Source: Frankia alni ACN14a
Lineage (GTDB): Bacteria; Actinomycetota; Actinomycetes; Frankiales; Frankiaceae
Reading direction: 5' to 3'
NCBI RefSeq assembly: GCF_000058485.1
Contig: NC_008278.1
Span: forward strand, 7,186,962 to 7,250,961
DNA length: 64,000 nucleotides
The notes under the pieces were generated by a model, which was not told the DNA's origin, did no database searches, and worked only from the letters and a program-made list of their open reading frames with translations. Of the stretch, positions 61,073-64,000 are shown piece by piece. The position numbers and the translations under genes are program-made. Position 1 is the stretch's first letter. Every line of letters starts with the position of its first letter.

Positions 61073-61509
61073 GCTGCTGACCTCCCAGGCGCAGGTAGCG
61101 CCGAACCGTTCGGGCTCCCCTCCCCGGACGCGAGACGGACCTCCCACGGACCGTCCCGGACGCCCCGCCCTCACTCAGCCCGTCGGCCAACGGTCGCGAC
61201 ATCGCTTTACATGGTGCCCCAGGGCATCACGGTCTGAACAGGGGGCTGCCACCGCGGCGTGTCCACCGCGCGCCCTATGCCGCCGAAATTACGAGAAGAC
61301 GGCTGTCGCCTGGTTGACAGGAGGACACTGTCACGGCAACGCCGACACAACTTTGCACAGGCCCATCAATCAACGCTGGGCAGGCACTTTCGGTCCGGCG
61401 ACCAGGAAACGGGCCGGTCCGGGCAGGGAAACGCCGCAACGCCGCCGGTGACGTCCGGGCTGGCGGGCGCCCAACCGGGCCACGTGACGGTGCGTGATCT
61501 CAAGGGTGA
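61073..61509. other. Intergenic region, no gene found
   Basis: An inverted repeat, TGACAG (61315-61320) and CTGTCA (61328-61333) with a 7-nt spacer, lies within it, about 240 nt upstream of the CD-NTase-like gene. A TTGACA at 61314 is on the plus strand, with no plus-strand gene after it. Confidence 0.45.
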
Positions 61510-62079
61510 TCAACCCGTCGGCGGACGCAGCCAGATCCGCCACCAGTCGGCTATCAGGACGGGGGTGGGCACGAACGAGGTCGCCTGTCCCAGGCGCTTT
61601 CCGATCCCGTCGCCGCGGCGGATCCTCGTCTCCACCAGGGCGCCGCGGTACTCGAACCAGCCGGCGACCGCGCGGACGGCCTCGGTCGCGTAGCCCTCGC
61701 GCCGGCAGCCGAGCACGATCGACACCCCGACCACGGCGCGGCGGCCGTGGGTGTCCGCGGCGACCAGGCCGACGGCCGCCGGCCCCGACCTGCGCCGCAG
61801 CACCCAGGTCAGCACCGAGCGCCCGGCGCCGGCCCGACGGCGTAACTCGCGGCGCAGCGACGCGGCCGGGTCGAGAGGATCCGGGGCGGGCGCGTGCGGA
61901 TCCGTGCCGACGATCCCGCCGTACGGGCCGAGCCCGTCCCCGCCGCGCCCGCCGGAACGGGCGACCACCGCCGTGAACGCCAGTGCCGGCGCGAGCTCCT
62001 CGGCGACGTAGCCGGCGTTCCAGACGGTCAGCGGCAGGGCGAGCAGCCGAGGGGTGGTGAGGGTGGGCCCTTCACCCAC
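61510..62079 (-). CDS. GNAT-like N-acetyltransferase
   Basis: A 189-residue protein. TLTTPRLLALPLTVWNA at the N-terminus and VGLVAADTHGRRAVVGVSIV, then GCRREGYATEAVRAVAGWFE are the usual start, beta4-beta5 and acetyl-CoA-binding segments of GNAT enzymes, in which the pyrophosphate loop normally reads RxxGxG/A; here CRREGYAT stands in its place. GTG 62079 overlaps the stop of the upstream SDR gene by 8 nt, so the two are translationally coupled. Substrate unknown. Confidence 0.65.
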   Translation of the reverse strand: MGEGPTLTTPRLLALPLTVWNAGYVAEELAPALAFTAVVARSGGRGGDGLGPYGGIVGTDPHAPAPDPLDPAASLRRELRRRAGAGRSVLTWVLRRRSGPAAVGLVAADTHGRRAVVGVSIVLGCRREGYATEAVRAVAGWFEYRGALVETRIRRGDGIGKRLGQATSFVPTPVLIADWWRIWLRPPTG

Positions 62080-63391
62080 GGCGGGACGGTTCCCGGACCC
62101 CGAGCAGGCCCCGTTCCCGCAGCCACGACTCGGTGCGGTCCATGCCGTCGGCGAGGGGCACGGCGGGCGACCAGCCGGCCAGGCTGCCGATCCGGCTGAT
62201 GGAGAAGCCGGCGTCCCGGGTCAGTTCGCGCACGCCGAGCGCGCCGAGGTCCACCCGGGCGCGCGGGTCGACGCCGGCCACGAGCCGCGCGCCGAGGCCG
62301 CGGACCAGGGCTGCGGCGGGTCGGCCCGGCACGGGCGGCGGCGAGGCGACCCCGGGCGGCGCGGCCGGCGCAGTCCCGGCCGGCTCCGGCTCCGCCGCGG
62401 CGGACCCACCGCCCGCGGACACCCCGCCCGCCGACACACCGCCCGCCGACACACCGCTCGCCAGCGCACCGCCTGCCGACGCCGGGGACCTCGGTGCCGC
62501 CAGCCCCGCGCCGAGGGCCCGCACCCGGTCCCACGCGTCCACGGCCCCGAGCAGCCGGCCCGGCACGGACCGCGGCGAGGGCAGGTCCAGCATCCGGCTG
62601 TAGTACCCGAAGAACTCGGCGGCGCTGACCTGCTCGCCCCCGGTGACGTGCAGCACCTGGCCGGCGACCGCGGCGCGGTCCGCGGCGGCGACCGCCGTCA
62701 CCGCGGCGACCACGTCATCGACGTGGACCGGACTGAGAACCCCGCGCCCGCCGTCCACCAGGACGAACCGGCCGGCCCGCATGAGCAGCACCGGCCACAG
62801 TGTCCAGCGCCCCGCCCGGGGGCCGTAGGCGTCGCCGATGCGCACCACGGTGGCTCCGAGCCCGTGCGCCGCGGCCGAACCCACCGCCTGCTCGGCGGCG
62901 GCGAGCGCGTCGGCCCGCACGTCGCCGGTGAGGCCGACCGGGGCGGACTCGTCCACCAGCGGCCCGTTCACCCGGCTGACCTCGGCGCGTTCGCCGTCAC
63001 GCGGCGTCACCCGCGACAGCACGTCCACACAGGACAGATGCAGGAAACGCGCGACCCCGGCGCGGGCGGCCGCGTCGAGCAGGGCGGCGGTACCGCCGAG
63101 GGTCACCCGCCGGACCTCGGCACCGGAGACCCGCCGCGGCGCCCCGGCGCGCCCCGGGCGCACCGGGGTGAGCTCCGCGACACCGCCGGTGCCCACGGCG
63201 GCGGCGTGGATTACCAGTTCGGCGCCGTCGAGCGCCTGCTCCCAGGTGCCGGGCCGGCTGATGTCGGCCTGCACCACGCCGGGCGCGCGCCGGACGTCCA
63301 GCGCGACGACGTCGGCGCCCTGTTCGCGCAGGGCATGCGCAAGCGCTCCGCCCAGAAACCCGGCCGCGCCGGTGACCACCGCCCGAACCAC
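62072..63391 (-). CDS. NAD-dependent epimerase/dehydratase (atypical SDR, catalytic Tyr/Lys missing)
   Basis: A 439-residue extended SDR: VTGAAGFLGGALAHALREQG binds NAD(P), and DGAELVIHAAAVGTGGVAEL and GVARFLHLSCVDVLSRVTPR follow. At the place of the catalytic YxxxK the sequence reads RADALAAAEQAV, so both Tyr and Lys are absent. LSPVHVDDVVAAVTAVAAAD is the usual C-terminal motif. About 75 residues of Ala/Gly/Pro-rich sequence (with GVSAG repeats) split the C-terminal part. It could bind a nucleotide sugar or cofactor without being a normal epimerase. Start ATG 63391; the GNAT gene overlaps its 3' end. Confidence 0.8.
   Translation of the reverse strand: MVRAVVTGAAGFLGGALAHALREQGADVVALDVRRAPGVVQADISRPGTWEQALDGAELVIHAAAVGTGGVAELTPVRPGRAGAPRRVSGAEVRRVTLGGTAALLDAAARAGVARFLHLSCVDVLSRVTPRDGERAEVSRVNGPLVDESAPVGLTGDVRADALAAAEQAVGSAAAHGLGATVVRIGDAYGPRAGRWTLWPVLLMRAGRFVLVDGGRGVLSPVHVDDVVAAVTAVAAADRAAVAGQVLHVTGGEQVSAAEFFGYYSRMLDLPSPRSVPGRLLGAVDAWDRVRALGAGLAAPRSPASAGGALASGVSAGGVSAGGVSAGGGSAAAEPEPAGTAPAAPPGVASPPPVPGRPAAALVRGLGARLVAGVDPRARVDLGALGVRELTRDAGFSISRIGSLAGWSPAVPLADGMDRTESWLRERGLLGVREPSRRG
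62408..62482 (-). repeat. 15-bp tandem repeats inside the SDR gene
   Basis: Five units like ACCGCCCGCCGACAC on the plus strand, encoding GVSAG repeats in the insert near the C-terminal part of the SDR. Confidence 0.85.
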
Positions 63392-63665
63392 GGCCCACTC
63401 CTCCTACCCGGGTCACCCATGCCCGGGTCACCCGCGTCGACGGTCCTGTCGCGATCGCCGCGGTCCGCTCCGCCGGCCGTGCCGCCCTCGCTGCCGTCGG
63501 CGACGACGTCCCGACCCTACGGGATCGACCGGCCGGCGGCCGCGGACCATCGGCGCGAGTCGACCCGGCCGGACGGCCCCCTCCACGCCCGAAACCGGAA
63601 TCCGCCGGTGCCGGGCGCGGGCGACGCCTCCCGGGTACCTGCCCGAGCCGGGCCGGCCGATCGGG

Positions 63666-64000
63666 TCAGGGGCCCGTTTCGGGGGTCGCGAAGTCCTGCG
63701 TCCAGTAGTAGCCGTAGCTCCCGCCCGTCGCGAGGCCGACGCCGATCCGCGTCAGCGAGCAGGTGAGGATGTTCGCCCGGTGCTCGGGGCTGTCCATCCA
63801 GTCCCGGACGACCTCGGCGGCACTGCGCTGGCCGGCGGCGATGTTCTCCGCGGCGACGGAGTAGTCGAAGCCCGCCGCCGCCATCCGGTCGAACGGGCTA
63901 CGGCCGTCGGGGCTGTCGTGGCGGAAGTAGCCGGACACGGCCATGTCGATGCTGTGCGCCCCGGCCGCCGCCGTCAGCACCGGGTCGGCCACCAGATCCG
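63666..64000 (-). CDS. CAP-domain (SCP/PR1-like) protein (5' part outside window)
   Basis: The 110 or so visible residues are most of a CAP domain: LTAAAGAHSIDMAVSGYFRH, then RSPFDRMAAAGFDYSVAAEN, WMDSPEHRANILTCSLTRIG and VGLATGGSYGYYWTQDF. They include the conserved His, Glu and Asn positions of the family (HSIDMA, AENIAAG, SPEHRANI). The frame continues past the window end, so the N-terminus, probably with a signal peptide, is missing. CAP proteins are usually secreted; the role is not known. Confidence 0.85.
   Translation of the reverse strand, partial: DLVADPVLTAAAGAHSIDMAVSGYFRHDSPDGRSPFDRMAAAGFDYSVAAENIAAGQRSAAEVVRDWMDSPEHRANILTCSLTRIGVGLATGGSYGYYWTQDFATPETGP

Overview
This is a very GC-rich chromosomal window with many GTG starts, SD-led genes, 4-nt stop/start overlaps and actinobacterial marker genes: a dnaK-grpE-dnaJ-hspR operon with HAIR operators, an F420-type LLM oxidoreductase, an F420-family PPOX protein, a GAF-ANTAR regulator, a STAS protein and a SigE-family sigma factor. 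The best fit is a filamentous actinomycete. Frankia is my guess from general resemblance only; no marker here proves the genus.

Layout. 1-9.4 kb: a cut-off quinone oxidoreductase, a nitroreductase, a SigE-family sigma factor with a long repetitive tail next to a one-pass membrane protein (probably its anti-sigma partner), a SURF1-like/DUF3817 membrane pair, an isolated asparagine-synthase-type glutaminase-like domain, a zinc-ribbon-like protein, an MmyB-type regulator, a SnoaL remnant and tRNA-Ser(UGA). 9.5-21 kb: a divergent MarR/MFS pair, a FUSC membrane protein, an ABC exporter pair, a STAS/GAF-ANTAR signalling group, an LLM flavin-type oxidoreductase and a class II amidotransferase. 22-24.6 kb: a GT4 glycosyltransferase facing a PfkB sugar kinase.

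24.8-36.9 kb is the most unusual part: four codirectional minus-strand genes for surface proteins. In transcription order they are a small secreted WxL-like protein, a DUF916-like one-pass membrane protein, a giant protein of about 3130 residues (lectin-like, IPT, Fn3, He_PIG, fifteen DUF11 repeats, and a C-terminal domain homologous to the small WxL-like protein), and a small DUF11 protein with a C-terminal membrane anchor. The gene content matches, part for part, the csc/WxL surface clusters known from low-GC Gram-positives, here in a high-GC actinobacterium.

37-46 kb: tRNA-Gly(CCC), a GH65 phosphorylase/beta-phosphoglucomutase pair (disaccharide phosphorolysis feeding glucose 6-phosphate), dCTP deaminase, a large membrane Fe-S oxidoreductase and a NERD-domain membrane protein. 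46-53.7 kb: the HspR regulon (dnaK, grpE, dnaJ, hspR, then clpB) with HAIR sites before dnaK and clpB. 53.8-64 kb: a PPOX protein, psuG, an MMPL transporter, a bacterial-PH-domain pair, an orphan CD-NTase-like nucleotidyltransferase, a GNAT/atypical SDR pair and a cut-off CAP-domain protein.

Two patterns cross the whole window. First, many 3' ends carry long perfect GC hairpins, mostly without T-tracts. Second, short tandem repeats (often 15 or 18 bp, always a multiple of 3 inside genes) sit at or next to the ends of many unrelated genes.
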